Shown here: piece after piece, positions 4,802-5,121 of the stretch | Numbering within the stretch: position 1 is the first letter of the stretch | Layout: every line of letters starts with the position of its first letter | Source of the DNA: an uncultured Acetatifactor sp. | Lineage (GTDB): Bacteria > Bacillota > Clostridia > Lachnospirales > Lachnospiraceae | NCBI GenBank assembly: GCA_910585615.1 | Contig: CAJUFO010000133.1 | Coordinates: forward strand, 1,479 to 6,599 | Reading direction: 5' to 3' | Length of the DNA: 5,121 bases | The notes under the pieces: generated by a model | Database searches by the model: none | What the model was told of the DNA's origin: nothing | The model's input: the letters and a program-made list of their open reading frames with translations, nothing else | Translations under genes and position numbers: made by a program

Positions 4802-4935
4802 CTGCTGCGCCAATGCCATACAGCCCTGAATCTAAAAATGGTCATCACATCGGGAAATCTTTACGACATCTTTAAAGGCACCTCATTTTTATGGATTTTA
4901 TATTTTTCGTATCCAGTGAAAAGTTCAGTATTTAT
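4802..4935. other. Non-coding spacer after the NYN gene, no feature recognised
   Basis: AT-rich sequence with several T runs (for example 4895-4915) but no stem placed before them, and no convincing open reading frame or promoter. The end of the NYN transcript is therefore probably the hairpin further right. Confidence 0.55.
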
Positions 4936-4974
4936 GCGGCTTTCAGAGTTTTGCTAGCTCCTCTGAAAAGCCGC
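4936..4974. terminator. Strong hairpin between convergent reading frames (possible bidirectional terminator)
   Basis: GCGGCTTTCAGAG (4936-4948) pairs with CTCTGAAAAGCCGC (4961-4974), with one unpaired A and a 12-base loop that contains the palindrome GCTAGC. That is 13 base pairs with a GC-rich base, typical of a Clostridial terminator. It stands between the NYN gene (plus) and the right-edge frame (minus) and could serve both. Neither side has a real T tract, so termination efficiency is uncertain; a transposon or insertion-site end is an alternative. Confidence 0.5.
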
Positions 4975-4986
4975 CCTAATCTCTAC

Positions 4987-5010
4987 TAGTGACACTGTTA
5001 GTGACACTTT
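4987..5010. repeat. Tandem 12-base repeat containing TAGTGACACT
   Basis: TAGTGACACTGT (4987-4998) is followed directly by TAGTGACACTTT (4999-5010), identical at 11 of 12 positions. It abuts the stop codon of the right-edge minus-strand frame. Short tandem repeats of this kind occur at the ends of some insertion sequences (IS21-type ends carry multiple repeats) and at attachment or regulator sites. Nothing here decides among these. Confidence 0.62.
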
Positions 5011-5121
5011 ATGTAACCCCCAACATGAATATATTCTTTCCTGTGGACATCATCTGCAGGTTTCCCTCGTCTATCATGACACGGCCAAGCTCTCTCCTGT
5101 CTACCTTCAGCACTATCTCCT
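5009..5121 (-). CDS. C-terminal end of an unidentified protein (partial at right edge)
   Basis: A minus-strand frame enters from the right edge and ends with TAA at 5011-5009, giving 36 residues. They include EIVLKVDRRELGRVMIDEGN and end in KNIFMLGVT. The alternation of hydrophobic and polar residues and the VDRRELGRV segment look like real protein and loosely recall the ends of phage tail-type proteins (a VDGREIARV-like pattern), but 36 residues do not support a function. The opposite strand is also open from an ATG at 5024, but that frame has no ribosome site. The hairpin at 4936-4974 lies just downstream as a plausible terminator. Coding status is likely but unproven. Confidence 0.42.
   Translation of the reverse strand, partial: EIVLKVDRRELGRVMIDEGNLQMMSTGKNIFMLGVT

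Noticed and set aside
3939..4932. TTCAGTATT at 3939-3947 and 4924-4932 as target-site or attachment repeats flanking the NYN gene
   Set aside because: A 9-base match across about 1 kb of AT-rich DNA is expected by chance, and no other boundary signature accompanies it.
1..5121. CRISPR array, tRNA or rRNA genes
   Set aside because: No regularly spaced repeats with unique spacers, no tRNA cloverleaf with a T-loop signature, and no rRNA sequence was seen on either strand.

Overview
The window looks like a chromosomal segment of a spore-forming Firmicute, most likely a Lachnospiraceae-type gut Clostridium. The grounds are strong AGGAGG-type ribosome sites, sigma-A-like promoters, a SleC-like spore or cortex protein, and OmpR and DeoR regulators in their usual Clostridial form. 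Most of the window (1 to about 3830) is visibly GC-rich. From about 3835 to 4935 it turns clearly AT-rich, which suggests a different origin for that part.

Layout, left to right. (1) 1-449, minus: the N-terminal 149 residues of a protein that resembles the N-terminal beta domain of Clostridial spore cortex-lytic or peptidoglycan-binding proteins. It runs off the left edge. (2) 659-1276, plus: a complete iron-sulfur flavoprotein, divergent from the first gene, with a CX2CX2CX5C cluster motif and a good promoter. (3) 1472-2245, plus: an unrecognised 257-residue protein with a very charged coiled-coil C-terminus. A sigma-D (flagellar type) promoter-like sequence precedes it and an intrinsic terminator follows it. 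(4) 2324-3019, plus: an OmpR/PhoB-type response regulator with no histidine kinase next to it. (5) 3028-3816, minus: a DeoR/GlpR-family repressor, convergent with the response regulator and separated from it by 8 bases, with a near-consensus promoter and operator-like repeats over its start site. Its presumed sugar-phosphate pocket is unusual. (6) 3817-4141: a 325-base AT-rich divergent region holding the deoR promoter, a tandem 11-mer, a second promoter, a perfect 7-bp inverted repeat and a 50-base hairpin ending in TTTT. (7) 4142-4801, plus: an NYN/PIN-like nuclease-family protein (DUF88/LabA type). (8) 4802-5121: a gene-poor stretch with a strong hairpin, a 12-base tandem repeat and the last 36 codons of a minus-strand reading frame that enters from the right edge.

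The genes do not form one pathway: five of the six larger genes appear to be separate transcription units. The best candidate for something undescribed is the NYN nuclease with its elaborate two-hairpin leader, sitting in an AT-rich patch next to repeats. It may be an attenuated or self-regulated ribonuclease acquired by transfer, but no function beyond the nuclease fold can be read from the sequence.
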